The notes beneath the pieces were generated by a model. The model saw nothing but the letters and a program-made list of their open reading frames with translations, was not told the origin of the DNA and did no database searches. DNA of 64,000 bases from Chloroflexota bacterium. GTDB taxonomy: Bacteria; Chloroflexota; Anaerolineae; Aggregatilineales; Phototrophicaceae. The stretch spans positions 1-64,000 of the forward strand of contig JAEZAF010000182.1 of the NCBI GenBank assembly GCA_023430545.1. The letters are read 5' to 3'. Positions 9,215-17,163 of this stretch are shown here, in pieces. The stretch's first letter is position 1. Every line of letters starts with the position of its first letter. The position numbers and the translations under genes were made by a program.

Positions 9215-10099
9215 TTACGCGCTTGGGCTTTTTTTACCGGCATGCGTATCTGTGGCCGACGGTTTTTCGGTGGGTTCGGGTTGGCAGTCCGGGCAGTAAT
9301 GCGTCCCGCGCTGTGCCACCCGCGTTTTGCGAATCGGTGTGCCGCAGTGATGGCAGGGCTGGCCTTCACGCCCATACGCATACAGATAGATCTGTGCTTC
9401 GCCGCGCTCACCATCCGGTTTGCGATACCAGTTCACGCTTGCGCCTTCATGCCGGATACCGTCAGAGAGGGCTGCACGCACCGTCTCATACAGTCGGGCG
9501 ATTTCTTCAGCGGTCAGGCTGTCTGCACGGCGCAGGGGATGGATACCTGCGCGAATCAGCGCTTCGTCCGCGTAGATATTGCCTACCCCGGCGATAAACG
9601 ACTGATCGAGCAGCAGTGCCTTGATATTCTTCATGCGGCCTTGCAGTCGCTCTGCCAGCATCTCGACCGTGAAATCATCTTCAAGCGGTTCTGGCCCCAG
9701 TGCCGCCGCCCCTTTGGAGATTGCGTCGAAGTCCGGCGTCAGATAGACACGACCAAACCGGCGCGAGTCGGAAAAGCGCAGTTCGTTGCCATCGTCCAGC
9801 CCCAGACGCAGGCGCACCCAGCGGTCCTCGCCGGGATCAGCATCCTGCGGTACGACGTACAGGCGGCCTGTCATCTTGAGGTGGACGACCAGCAGATCAT
9901 GATCCAGTTCCACGATGATATATTTGGCACGCCGACGGACGCCCTGCACCTTCTGGCCGATGATGCGCTCTGCAAACCCTTCCGGTGAATTCAGCGGAAA
10001 CATCGTGGTCGAATCCGTCCACATGGTCTGAAAGGTGCGGCCCGTCAGCGGTTCACGCAGGTTACGAACAACAGTTTCAACTTCAGGAAGTTCAGGCAT
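9215..10099 (-). CDS. mutM: formamidopyrimidine-DNA glycosylase (Fpg/MutM)
   Basis: This bifunctional glycosylase/AP lyase removes 8-oxoguanine and other oxidised purines. At 294 residues it is slightly longer than the usual 270-275 because of a polar tail. It begins MPELPEVET, giving the catalytic Pro2 and Glu3. It has the helix-two-turn-helix IADEA-type segment (FIAGVGNIYADEALIRAGIH), the KALLLDQ motif and a C-terminal zinc finger (CHHCGTP ... HYCPDC) used in DNA binding. A GGTGA ribosome site precedes the ATG. It is the first gene of a two-gene operon with the unknown protein at 8156-9202. Confidence 0.95.
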   Translation of the reverse strand: MPELPEVETVVRNLREPLTGRTFQTMWTDSTTMFPLNSPEGFAERIIGQKVQGVRRRAKYIIVELDHDLLVVHLKMTGRLYVVPQDADPGEDRWVRLRLGLDDGNELRFSDSRRFGRVYLTPDFDAISKGAAALGPEPLEDDFTVEMLAERLQGRMKNIKALLLDQSFIAGVGNIYADEALIRAGIHPLRRADSLTAEEIARLYETVRAALSDGIRHEGASVNWYRKPDGERGEAQIYLYAYGREGQPCHHCGTPIRKTRVAQRGTHYCPDCQPEPTEKPSATDTHAGKKSPSA

Positions 10100-10296
10100 A
10101 GGTTATTCACCATGCGCTGATGGCGCTGGCGGAGTCTCCTCTATATGCTGATCAGCAAACGGTATCGTGCAACAACACAGAGTGTGTCATTGAATTACAG
10201 TATCAGGATAGCACAGCATCTCTGGTGATTTCATAGACTTTTACTGTGTATCCCCTTAATACAGATGAGTGTCATGGTGATCAGGCGACAAAAATC

Positions 10297-10332
10297 AAAT
10301 GAGGCCGTCTCTATAAAGAAACAGCCTCATTT
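10297..10332 (-). terminator. intrinsic terminator of the serine hydrolase operon
   Basis: Arms AAATGAGGC and GCCTCATTT form a 9-bp stem around an 18-nt loop. On the minus strand it is followed by TTGATTTTTG and lies about 45 bp after the serine hydrolase stop. Confidence 0.65.
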
Positions 10333-10377
10333 TCTGGCTTCGGTAGGGGATAGATTCAATCCCACCAATTGCATGTC

Positions 10378-11625
10378 TTAAACCGCTGACTCCGCCAGTG
10401 CCCGAGCGAGTACCGGGAATGCTGCCAGCATCCCGTAGAATTCATTGCCGGCGGGGGTCGGTGTGGGATAAGAGCTGAATTTCGCGATCACCAGCTCGGC
10501 CTTCGGCGCGATGTACAGCATCTGCCCACCATAACCCATTGCCAGATACGCACCCTGATCACTGTGGGTATTCCACCACTGCTGATGATACGACCATCCC
10601 TGATTGAGCGGACTGGCGGCGGCACCGCGTGCAAAATCTGCCGGATCTGCACCGCCTTCGATGTCTTCGATCACCGCTGCTGGCACAATCTGCTGGTCGT
10701 TGAAGTATCCGCGCTGGAGCATCATCTGTCCAAAGCGTGCCATATCGGGCAGCGTCGTAATCAGGCCGGAGCCGGATGTTTCAACTGCTGACGGCCCGAC
10801 AATCCAGAAGGCGTCACGCTCTGCCCCAAGTTTCGACCAGATACGCTCCTGCATCACGTCAGCCAGAGATTTGCCCTCCAGCCGCCTGATGATCCACGCG
10901 AGGACATCGGTATTGGTGGTCAGGTAGGCAAAACGCTGTCCGTGCGGAATCTGCTCATCCTTCAGCATCAGTGGGAGAAACTCATAGGCATCTTCAGCAC
11001 CGCTGTAGTTTTCTGGTCTGGCACGCCAGCCCATCGCCACACTGTACTGATAATTCTCCGATACTGGATCAGGCTCATTTTCACGGAAGGTGACCGCCGT
11101 CGTCATATCCAGCACCTGACGTATGGTCGCATCGCCGTAGCCGCTGTCCTTCATCTCTGGCAGATAGTCCGTTACGAGCGCATTCGGGTTGAGTTTGCGT
11201 TCATGGACAAGCATTCCCGCCAGCGTGCCGGTCATTGACTTGCTGCATGACGCCCATGCATGAAGCGTATGCGGTTGCATATCATTCAGATAGCGCTCAT
11301 AGATCACCTTCCCATGATGCAGGACGATGATCCCGTCGGTGTAGCTCATCTCCACCATATCGTCGAATGTAAACAGGTTCCCCAGACTATTCCGATAGGT
11401 GATCGAGCTGAGATCACGCAGGGCATATTCAAACGGGACGACAGGCGCGCTGCCACGCCAGACATCCGCCGTCCTGTTGAGCTTCAGTTCGTTCTGAAAA
11501 CTCCAGCGGTTGTACGGTGCGAAAAGCTGCTGGGCATGGGTCACACGTTTATCAGAGGCAGGCGGGAATCCCGCCATCAGCCCCATTTCACGTGCGGTCT
11601 GCGGTCTCTCCGGTGTAGACATCAT
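10378..11625 (-). CDS. serine hydrolase, class C beta-lactamase-related
   Basis: This 415-residue protein has the DD-peptidase/EstB fold. The SxxK nucleophile motif is SCSK in HAWASCSKSMTG, and the C-terminal strand GYGGQMLYIAP fits the third active-site box. Members are esterases, D-aminopeptidases or hydrolases of unknown substrate; true beta-lactamase activity is unlikely. There is no clear signal peptide, so it is probably cytoplasmic. ATG 11625 (or the adjacent 11622) follows AGGAAGG. The upstream ArsR-type gene ends 25 bp away, so the hydrolase is probably transcribed from the palindrome-flanked promoter at 12347-12374 and is the candidate regulated gene. Confidence 0.8.
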   Translation of the reverse strand: MMSTPERPQTAREMGLMAGFPPASDKRVTHAQQLFAPYNRWSFQNELKLNRTADVWRGSAPVVPFEYALRDLSSITYRNSLGNLFTFDDMVEMSYTDGIIVLHHGKVIYERYLNDMQPHTLHAWASCSKSMTGTLAGMLVHERKLNPNALVTDYLPEMKDSGYGDATIRQVLDMTTAVTFRENEPDPVSENYQYSVAMGWRARPENYSGAEDAYEFLPLMLKDEQIPHGQRFAYLTTNTDVLAWIIRRLEGKSLADVMQERIWSKLGAERDAFWIVGPSAVETSGSGLITTLPDMARFGQMMLQRGYFNDQQIVPAAVIEDIEGGADPADFARGAAASPLNQGWSYHQQWWNTHSDQGAYLAMGYGGQMLYIAPKAELVIAKFSSYPTPTPAGNEFYGMLAAFPVLARALAESAV

Positions 11626-11650
11626 GTTTCCTTCCTGTTTTGGCATCAGG

Positions 11651-12301
11651 CTAACGCGCCTCTTCGTCTGCCGGAGCCAGCCAGTACTGACCACCGCCGC
11701 GTTCGCGCCGCAGATAACCCATATCGATCAGGTCGCGGCGCAAACCGACATAATCTTCTTCGTAGATGTCTTTCAGAATCGCGTTCACTTCGAGTTCGCT
11801 GTACATCCGGTCCGCCTCAAACAGTGTCACCAGCCAGCGCAGGATGACATTTAGTTGTGCAGTCTGGTGCGGCTCACCCGGCACATCGACCAGCTTGCCG
11901 TTGAGGGTGTAATCGCGCAGCACCTGCTGATCTTCCGCACTCCAGCCGAGCGCATCGATCCAGCGGTTATCGGAGATCACAGGCGCTGGTTTTTCCGGTG
12001 TCAGCTCGATGGTCTCTGTCAGCCGCTTGAAGCGCGTCAGCCCGCCTTCATTCAGTCGGTAGAAGCGCTGATTGCCCGCCATCCGCAGTGATGCAAAGCC
12101 CGCGTTCCGCAGTTTCGTCAGATGATGGGAAACGGTCGACTCCCCTAAACCGATGCGCTGTGCCAGTTCGCCAACGGTGTGTTCGCGCTCCTGAAGCAGC
12201 CGCAGCAGTGTCAGGCGGCTTTCATCTGCCAGTGTCTTGAGCATTTCGAGCAGGGCTTCCTGCTCATCGTATTGTGTATCGCTCTTCCTTCTTGCATTCA
12301 T
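11651..12301 (-). CDS. ArsR-type winged-helix repressor with DUF2087-like domain
   Basis: This 216-residue regulator has an N-terminal winged helix (about residues 14-88: LADESRLTLLRLLQERE, recognition helix STVSHHLTKLRNAGF). No metal-binding Cys cluster is visible, so a metal sensor is not supported. The C-terminal 80 residues (NVILRWLVTLFEADRMYSE, YVGLRRDLIDMGYLRRE) match the DUF2087 pattern often fused to such repressors. It precedes the serine hydrolase in one transcript. Its promoter lies between two TTCGAT-type palindromes, which fits negative autoregulation. The inducer is unknown. Confidence 0.85.
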   Translation of the reverse strand: MNARRKSDTQYDEQEALLEMLKTLADESRLTLLRLLQEREHTVGELAQRIGLGESTVSHHLTKLRNAGFASLRMAGNQRFYRLNEGGLTRFKRLTETIELTPEKPAPVISDNRWIDALGWSAEDQQVLRDYTLNGKLVDVPGEPHQTAQLNVILRWLVTLFEADRMYSELEVNAILKDIYEEDYVGLRRDLIDMGYLRRERGGGQYWLAPADEEAR

Positions 12302-12326
12302 AGGATAGACTAGCCTTCCATATTGT

Positions 12327-12342
12327 TTCGATAAATATCGAA
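12327..12342. promoter_or_regulatory. palindromic operator 1 of the ArsR-type regulator
   Basis: TTCGATA and TATCGAA are perfect 7-bp arms separated by AA. The site lies just downstream of the -10 box, over the expected transcription start. It has the same size and spacing as the site at 12381-12400. Confidence 0.75.
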
Positions 12343-12346
12343 TTTG

Positions 12347-12374
12347 ATTATTGTCGAAATAAAACGGCTGTCAA
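12347..12374 (-). promoter_or_regulatory. sigma-70-type promoter of the ArsR/serine hydrolase operon
   Basis: On the minus strand a perfect TTGACA (12374-12369) is followed after 16 nt by AATAAT (12352-12347). An extra half-site (ATTTCGACA) falls inside the spacer. The promoter is flanked by the two palindromes, so a dimer at either one could block RNA polymerase. Confidence 0.75.
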
Positions 12375-12380
12375 TCCTGA

Positions 12381-12400
12381 ATTTCGATTCCTATCGAAAT
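12381..12400. promoter_or_regulatory. palindromic operator 2 of the ArsR-type regulator
   Basis: ATTTCGAT and ATCGAAAT are perfect 8-bp arms around TCCT, 7 bp upstream of the -35 box. The core TTCGAT-N4-ATCGAA matches operator 1; the centres are 56 bp apart. Confidence 0.75.
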
Positions 12401-12534
12401 TACGTGACGGAGACTGGAAAAAACGAGATCTTTAGCTGATTGCGGGATATGGATCAAGGGGCGGTTCAATTCCGTCTGTCAGTAACATGAAGCGAAGAGG
12501 ATGCAGGTGCGCGGGAACAGAGGGCTTTCGACCC

Positions 12535-13239
12535 CTACAGCAGTCGTTCGTCCTTCACGCCCCAGATCTTCTCGTAATCGACCTGCCACACCTCACTCTG
12601 CGACATACTGACACCATACGAGTCGAGCAGGGCCAGCACGTCGTCGGTTTTCCACAGGCGTCCCGGCATCAGCGTGTTAAGGCGATTGGTAATCAGCAGC
12701 AGCCCACCCGGACGCAGCACGCGGATACATTCGCGCAGTGTATCCGCCGGGGACGCCGTGAATTCCAGCGCTTCCAGACAGGTGACAATATCGAAGGTGT
12801 CATCGGGGAATGGCAGACACTCAGCATCACTCAGCACAAAGTGGATGCGGTCACGGTGATCTGCCAGCTTGAGGATCGCCTGATCCAGCATGCGGCGGCT
12901 GATGTCGGTCGCGACGATCTGCCCTTCGAATGGCGGGAACTCGAACAGCGCGATCGGCAGGCGTCCGGTGCCCGTCGCGACATCGAGGATCAGGGGATCG
13001 GTCTGCGGATGGATCTGCTCCATGATCGGGACGGCCAGCAGATACTCCTCATACACGGGATCATACTGCTTGATGCGGTCATAGCGCGTCGCGAAGAGGT
13101 CATATAACAGCGTCACAATCCGCTGCCCGAGATAGACGCCTTCGGTAGCGATCAGCAGCCACCACAGCAGCGCCGCAATTCCACCGACCACCAGCAGTGC
13201 CGCGATCACGATCAGTATGTTCACTTCCAATGAGTTCAA
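12535..13239 (-). CDS. membrane-anchored class I SAM-dependent methyltransferase
   Basis: This 234-residue protein has an N-terminal transmembrane helix (about residues 8-30) followed by a Methyltransf_11-type domain. The SAM motif I is LILDVATGTGRLP, motif II acid is VATDIS, the motif near IHFVLSDAECLPFPDDTFD binds the adenine, and VLRPGGLLLITNR follows. The fold matches quinone or lipid methyltransferases, but the substrate is not readable. The start is uncertain: TTG 13239 gives the longest frame, with GTG 13224 and TTG 13230 possible. It lies downstream of the Hsp20 gene, separated from it by a strong terminator. Confidence 0.8.
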   Translation of the reverse strand: MNSLEVNILIVIAALLVVGGIAALLWWLLIATEGVYLGQRIVTLLYDLFATRYDRIKQYDPVYEEYLLAVPIMEQIHPQTDPLILDVATGTGRLPIALFEFPPFEGQIVATDISRRMLDQAILKLADHRDRIHFVLSDAECLPFPDDTFDIVTCLEALEFTASPADTLRECIRVLRPGGLLLITNRLNTLMPGRLWKTDDVLALLDSYGVSMSQSEVWQVDYEKIWGVKDERLL

Positions 13240-13319
13240 CTTTCGGGAATGGAGTAAAAAATCAGATTATAGCAAAGGAAGGGAAAACGAATCAGGGGAG
13301 AACCCTCAGAGAAAACAGA

Positions 13320-13354
13320 AGCGGGGAACCCAACTGATCGCTGAGTTCCCCGCT
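13320..13354 (-). terminator. intrinsic terminator of the Hsp20 gene
   Basis: AGCGGGGAAC and GTTCCCCGCT form a perfect 10-bp stem with a 15-nt loop. It is followed on the minus strand by TCTGTTTTC and lies about 50 bp after the Hsp20 stop. Confidence 0.75.
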
Positions 13355-13406
13355 GCGTATGACCTGCTGTATGATGCCTGAACCAGAATCGGCTCAGGCA
13401 TTCAGA

Positions 13407-13949
13407 TTAGTTGTTACGGTGATTGCCGTTGTTCGTGCCTTCGGCTTCGAGCTGCGGCGTCGCTTCCGTCGAGAGGGTGGCGCTGTTACCGCTCAGGCGC
13501 TTCACCGGGATGCTGCGCGGAAGGGCATGTTCGGCCTTCGGCAGTGTCAGGGTGAGGACGCCGTCCTCGTAGTTCGCCTCGACTTTATCAGCATTCACCG
13601 ACTGCGGCAGGCGGATACGACGGCTGTACTTGCCATAGGCGCGTTCCTGAACCAGCGTGCGACCATTCTTGCTCTCGTGCCTGGTTTCCGGCATTTCGGC
13701 TTCGATTGTCAGGAAGTCATCATGCAGGTTGATATTGATGTTTTCCGACTTCACACCGGGCAGGGATGTGGTCACGGTGAAGGTGGTTTCATCTTCGTGC
13801 ACATCGAGTGCCAGCGCGTTGGCGAATTCGCCATTTTCGAAGCTGCTGAAGGGACGCAGAGAACGGACGGTTTCATCAAACATGCGGTCCATCACATTCT
13901 GCATCGCAGCCATCTCACGAATAGGATTCCAGCGTGTAATGTTTGCCAT
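13407..13949 (-). CDS. Hsp20/alpha-crystallin small heat-shock protein
   Basis: This 180-residue ATP-independent holdase prevents aggregation of unfolding proteins. The N-terminal arm starts MANITRWNPIREMAAMQ. The alpha-crystallin domain covers about residues 48-150: LDVHEDETTFTVTTSLPG at its start and YEDGVLTLTLPKAE at its end, with the A-x-x-x-n-G-v-L signature. The C-terminal tail carries a loosely conserved I-P-V segment and a polar, Asn-rich end. It has a good ribosome site (AAGGAG, 8 nt). It is monocistronic, with its own promoter and terminator. No CIRCE element was seen upstream. Confidence 0.93.
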   Translation of the reverse strand: MANITRWNPIREMAAMQNVMDRMFDETVRSLRPFSSFENGEFANALALDVHEDETTFTVTTSLPGVKSENININLHDDFLTIEAEMPETRHESKNGRTLVQERAYGKYSRRIRLPQSVNADKVEANYEDGVLTLTLPKAEHALPRSIPVKRLSGNSATLSTEATPQLEAEGTNNGNHRNN

Positions 13950-14040
13950 GATTGATTCTCCTTGCGCAATATTTCCTGATTTATTGTTTATGTTCCGGCA
14001 TCCGGGATGCCATGCTTTGTTACATATATCCTAGGCCAGA

Positions 14041-14070
14041 TGTATAAGAAAAACTTCTGCAATGTGTCAA
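14041..14070 (-). promoter_or_regulatory. probable sigma-70 promoter of the Hsp20 gene
   Basis: On the minus strand TTGACA (14070-14065) is followed after 18 nt by TATACA (14046-14041), about 90 bp before the Hsp20 start. Confidence 0.6.
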
Positions 14071-14182
14071 AAAAATATCAAAACTCCGTGAAAAAAATGT
14101 AAGAGCGCATGCCAGTCAGCCGTTGTCTTCCAGAGATGATTCGGCTACGCTAATCGCTCAGTTTTTGATAGACAGAGGCACT

Positions 14183-16027
14183 ATGCATATTACGCCCGAT
14201 CTTCAATGGACCGCCGGCCTGCACCATGACGGCTCAGCGGTTTATGTTTCCAATCCCTATCCCCGGCTGGACGAGCGTGTCACAATTACCCTGCGCGCCC
14301 CACTGGATGCCCCGCTGTTATCGGTCTACCTGCGGACAGAACCGGACGGTGAGGCCGATCATACGCAGATGCAGATCACGCGCACCGACGCTGTCAGCGC
14401 GTTCTGGTCCGTTGAACTTCCGATCACCATGCCGCGCACCCATTACCGCTTCAAGCTGATGACCGCGAAGGGCAGTCTGTGGCTGAATGCGCTTGGACTC
14501 ACGCGCTCCGATGGACCAGATCACTACGATTTCAAGCTGCTGGCGAACTACGAAGCCCCACACTGGGTACATGATGCGGTCTTTTATCAGATTTTCCCGG
14601 ATCGCTTCCACAATGGCGACCCGTCACTGACGATTAAACCGGGGGAATGGACCAAACGCGAGTTCAGTGTACAGGTGCGTAACTGGGAGGACCCGCCGCT
14701 GCCATACCGGGAAGCCGGAAACCTCGACTTTTTCGGCGGCGATCTGCCGGGGATCGCGCAGAAGCTGGATTATCTGCAGGAACTGGGTGTCGATTCGATC
14801 TATCTGACGCCGATTTTCACCAGCCCCAGCAACCACCGCTATAACATCGACGACTTCTACAACGTTGATCCTCATCTGGGCGGCAACGAAGCGCTCGTTC
14901 AGCTCCGTCAGGCACTGGACGAACGCGGGATGCGACTGATGCTGGACATCACACCTAATCACGTCAGTTCGATGAACGCATGGTTTGTTGAAGCACAGCA
15001 GAATGTCGATGCACCGACCGCCGAGTTCTTCACCTTTCACCGCCGCCCGCATGATTATGTCTCATGGCTTGGTGTGGCATCACTGCCGAAGCTGAACTAC
15101 AACAGCCCTCGCCTGCGTGAAGTGATGTACGAAGCATCGGACTCCGTCATCCGGCACTGGTTGAAAGACCCCTACCGCATCGACGGCTGGCGGCTGGATG
15201 TCGCCAACATGACCGGACGACTTGGTGTCTCACTGCTGACACACAAGGTCAAGCGCGGCATTCGTCGGGCAGTGAAGGCCGAGAATCCGCAGGCCTACCT
15301 GATCGGTGAGAATTTTTTCGATGGCACGCCCTATCTTCAGGGTGATGAACTGGATGCCGTGCAGAATTATCAGGGCTTCAATATCCCGATGTGGCGCTGG
15401 CTGAATGGACGCGATAACGGCTGGCTCGGTGATGGGGGCTGGGTTGACCGCACCCAGCTTTCATCAGAAGCGCTCTCGGAGCAGATGACGGCGTACCGTG
15501 CTGCGATCCCTTGGACCATTGCCAGCCAGCAGTTCAACCAGCTCGGCAGCCACGACACGCCGCGTATTCTGACGATTGTCGATGGCGATCGTGATTTAGC
15601 GTGTCTGGGTGCATTTATGCTGATGACCTATCCGGGTGTTCCCTGCATCTATTATGGGGATGAAATCGGGATGGAAGGCGGGGCAGATCCGGACAACCGC
15701 CGTACCATGATCTGGGACAGCCAGCGCTGGGATAACAACCTGCGAAGTTTCTATCAGCGGCTGATCGCACTGCGTAAGGAGTCCCCGGCGCTGCGCTACG
15801 GCGGCTATCAGCAGATCATCGCGGAGGGTGGCTTATTCGCCTTCCTGCGCGAAGCGCCAGAGCAGACGCTGCTGATTATCGCCAACCGTGATACCGTCGA
15901 ATGGTCGGTGATGCTGCCGGTGCGCCATGCCGGTCTGGCGGATGGCACTGTGCTGGTGGATCAGTTGAGCGATGCGTCATTTGTGGTACGTGATGGCGCG
16001 GTCGATCTGGGCGTGCCTCGATGCTGA
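14183..16027 (+). CDS. malZ: MalZ-like maltodextrin glucosidase (GH13)
   Basis: This 614-residue enzyme matches Escherichia coli MalZ (605 residues) over its whole length by family recall. It would release glucose from maltodextrins or hydrolyse cyclodextrins. An N-terminal beta-sandwich of about 125 residues (CBM34-like) precedes the TIM barrel, which begins DAVFYQIFPDRF. The four GH13 regions are present: DITPNH, GWRLDVANM with nucleophile Asp339, GENFF with acid/base Glu376, and GSHDTPR with Asp458. There is no signal peptide, so it is cytoplasmic. ATG 14183 has GAGG 5 nt upstream; the frame stays open to 14123 but without a better start. It appears monocistronic. Confidence 0.88.
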   Translation: MHITPDLQWTAGLHHDGSAVYVSNPYPRLDERVTITLRAPLDAPLLSVYLRTEPDGEADHTQMQITRTDAVSAFWSVELPITMPRTHYRFKLMTAKGSLWLNALGLTRSDGPDHYDFKLLANYEAPHWVHDAVFYQIFPDRFHNGDPSLTIKPGEWTKREFSVQVRNWEDPPLPYREAGNLDFFGGDLPGIAQKLDYLQELGVDSIYLTPIFTSPSNHRYNIDDFYNVDPHLGGNEALVQLRQALDERGMRLMLDITPNHVSSMNAWFVEAQQNVDAPTAEFFTFHRRPHDYVSWLGVASLPKLNYNSPRLREVMYEASDSVIRHWLKDPYRIDGWRLDVANMTGRLGVSLLTHKVKRGIRRAVKAENPQAYLIGENFFDGTPYLQGDELDAVQNYQGFNIPMWRWLNGRDNGWLGDGGWVDRTQLSSEALSEQMTAYRAAIPWTIASQQFNQLGSHDTPRILTIVDGDRDLACLGAFMLMTYPGVPCIYYGDEIGMEGGADPDNRRTMIWDSQRWDNNLRSFYQRLIALRKESPALRYGGYQQIIAEGGLFAFLREAPEQTLLIIANRDTVEWSVMLPVRHAGLADGTVLVDQLSDASFVVRDGAVDLGVPRC

Positions 16028-16067
16028 TGCTGGAAGTGCGTTAAAAGCCATTTGAAATTTGGTTTCT

Positions 16068-16123
16068 GGCGGACAGGGCAAACGTTGTCCTATTTTGTAG
16101 GGACAGGGCCTGCCCTGTCCGCC
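16068..16123. repeat. nested hairpin repeat, GGACAGGGC/GCCCTGTCC family
   Basis: Outer arms GGCGGACAGGGCA (16068-16080) and TGCCCTGTCCGCC (16111-16123) share the right arm with an inner palindrome, GGACAGGGC (16101-16109) and GCCCTGTCC (16112-16120). It lies after the GH13 gene. A diverged relative is at 26014-26035. Confidence 0.65.
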
Positions 16124-16210
16124 GTTTCCATAAATTTCAGAACAGTTTTCTGAATACTCAAATGGTTTGTTACGTTTAAAGTTCGTCTCTCACGCGAAAG
16201 AGGACATCCA

Positions 16211-16708
16211 ATGAAGGCCAACATCCCGGTTGTACGTTACACCTCATGGCCGATGGTGATCCCGCAACTGATCACGATGGCGCTGTTTACAGGCATCAGC
16301 GTGCTGCTGTTGTGGAACCCACTGCAACTGCTCTCGGTATCACTTGGACTGTTCGCGTATATGCTGTTTGCCTTTGCGCTGCGCCACTTCCTGACCTACG
16401 ATCACCGGCAGGGGATGGTACTGGTAAAGCGCGAGGATTATCAGCGGGCGATCACGATGTTCGAGAAGAGCTTCCGGTTTTTCTCTGACCACGCATGGAT
16501 TGACCGCTATCGGGCGTGGACCATCCAGTCACCGTCTGGCTATACCTTCCGCGAGATCGCGCTGACCAACATCGGCTTCTGTCATCTTCAGCTTGGGGAT
16601 GTCGCACAGGCCAAGGCCGTGTACACCCGCGTGCTGGACGAATATCCAGGCAATGCACTGGCCCGCAGCACCCTGAATGTGATCGAAACCGTCGAAAAAT
16701 CCGCCTGA
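16211..16708 (+). CDS. two-helix membrane protein with TPR-like tail
   Basis: This 165-residue protein has two adjacent transmembrane helices (about residues 15-35 and 38-58), then TPR-like helical pairs. One is KREDYQRAITMFEKSFRFF and the other is ALTNIGFCHLQLGDVAQAKAVYTRVLDEYPGN (given here in family-style spacing; it covers about residues 117-148). TPR units mediate protein-protein contacts, so a cytoplasmic scaffold role is plausible, but the partner is unknown. A GAGGA ribosome site precedes the ATG. It stands alone between a repeat cluster and a long gene-free region. Confidence 0.75.
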   Translation: MKANIPVVRYTSWPMVIPQLITMALFTGISVLLLWNPLQLLSVSLGLFAYMLFAFALRHFLTYDHRQGMVLVKREDYQRAITMFEKSFRFFSDHAWIDRYRAWTIQSPSGYTFREIALTNIGFCHLQLGDVAQAKAVYTRVLDEYPGNALARSTLNVIETVEKSA

Positions 16709-16711
16709 ATG

Positions 16712-16734
16712 GGGGCGGGATTCAATCCCGCCCC
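16712..16734. repeat. perfect palindrome, GGGGCGGGATT family
   Basis: Arms GGGGCGGGATT and AATCCCGCCCC flank a single C. It starts just after the TPR gene stop. An almost identical copy is at 28045-28067 and shorter or broken copies are at 4768 and 17167. Confidence 0.7.
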
Positions 16735-17160
16735 ATATGCAGCAACTTCAGGGCATTACAGCCAACAGGTGTTTTCTGTCGTCTGGGGTTTGTGGCGGTG
16801 GCGGCGGCGGCGCGAAAAAATGTGCCGCCGCAACTATTTTCCCCTCAAAAATCGGCGGCAATGGTCGGAATTGCGGCGTAAATGCGCCACAATGCGCCAC
16901 TATTTACTGCTTGTTGCTGCTGCTGCCGCACAAAATTTTTGTGCGGCAACAACGGGTTTTCCCCTGAAAATGACGGATGTGCTGCTGCAAAGGTGGGCTT
17001 TGTTGCAGCATTGTGCAACAAGGGCTGTTTCGCGCCTCCATGTGGGGACTCACGGAATAGTTCAATATAGCACGAATGTTCGAATTGTGCGGTTCGAATT
17101 TTCAAACGAAGTGGACCAAAAAGCGGGGGCTATTTCGCCTCAAGATTTCTCAACCTGCTG
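16735..17160. repeat. GCAGCAA/TTGCTGC-rich element, copy A
   Basis: This gene-free stretch is dense in short words such as TTGCTGC, GCAACAA, GTTGCAGCA and GCCGCCGCAA. Bases 16907-16948 contain a perfect palindrome, GCCGCACAAAA facing TTTTGTGCGGC, preceded by CTGCTTGTTGCTGCTGC. The reverse complement of this block is nearly identical to 42278-42321. Many pairs of words are complementary, so an RNA from here would fold extensively. Short ORFs through it (for example a 150-residue frame at 16709-17161) have a low-complexity Cys/Gln/Ala composition and no ribosome sites. Confidence 0.6.
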
Positions 17161-17163
17161 AAC

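Noticed and set aside
8525..9988. A 487-codon plus-strand frame
   Set aside because: It lies entirely opposite the mutM and membrane-protein genes; its length is a consequence of their GC-biased third positions, and the protein has a His/Arg/Cys-rich composition with no motif.
10378..11625. Antibiotic-resistance beta-lactamase
   Set aside because: It has the SxxK box, but its length, lack of a signal peptide and pairing with a DUF2087-type regulator fit a general serine hydrolase.
16880..17040. Possible CRISPR array because of repeated GCAGCAA-type words
   Set aside because: The words are very short, unevenly spaced and occur in both orientations; no cas genes are nearby.
16709..17161. A 150-codon frame and other short frames through the GCAGCAA element
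   Set aside because: Composition follows the repeat words (Cys, Leu, Gln and Ala runs), with no ribosome site and conflicting frames.
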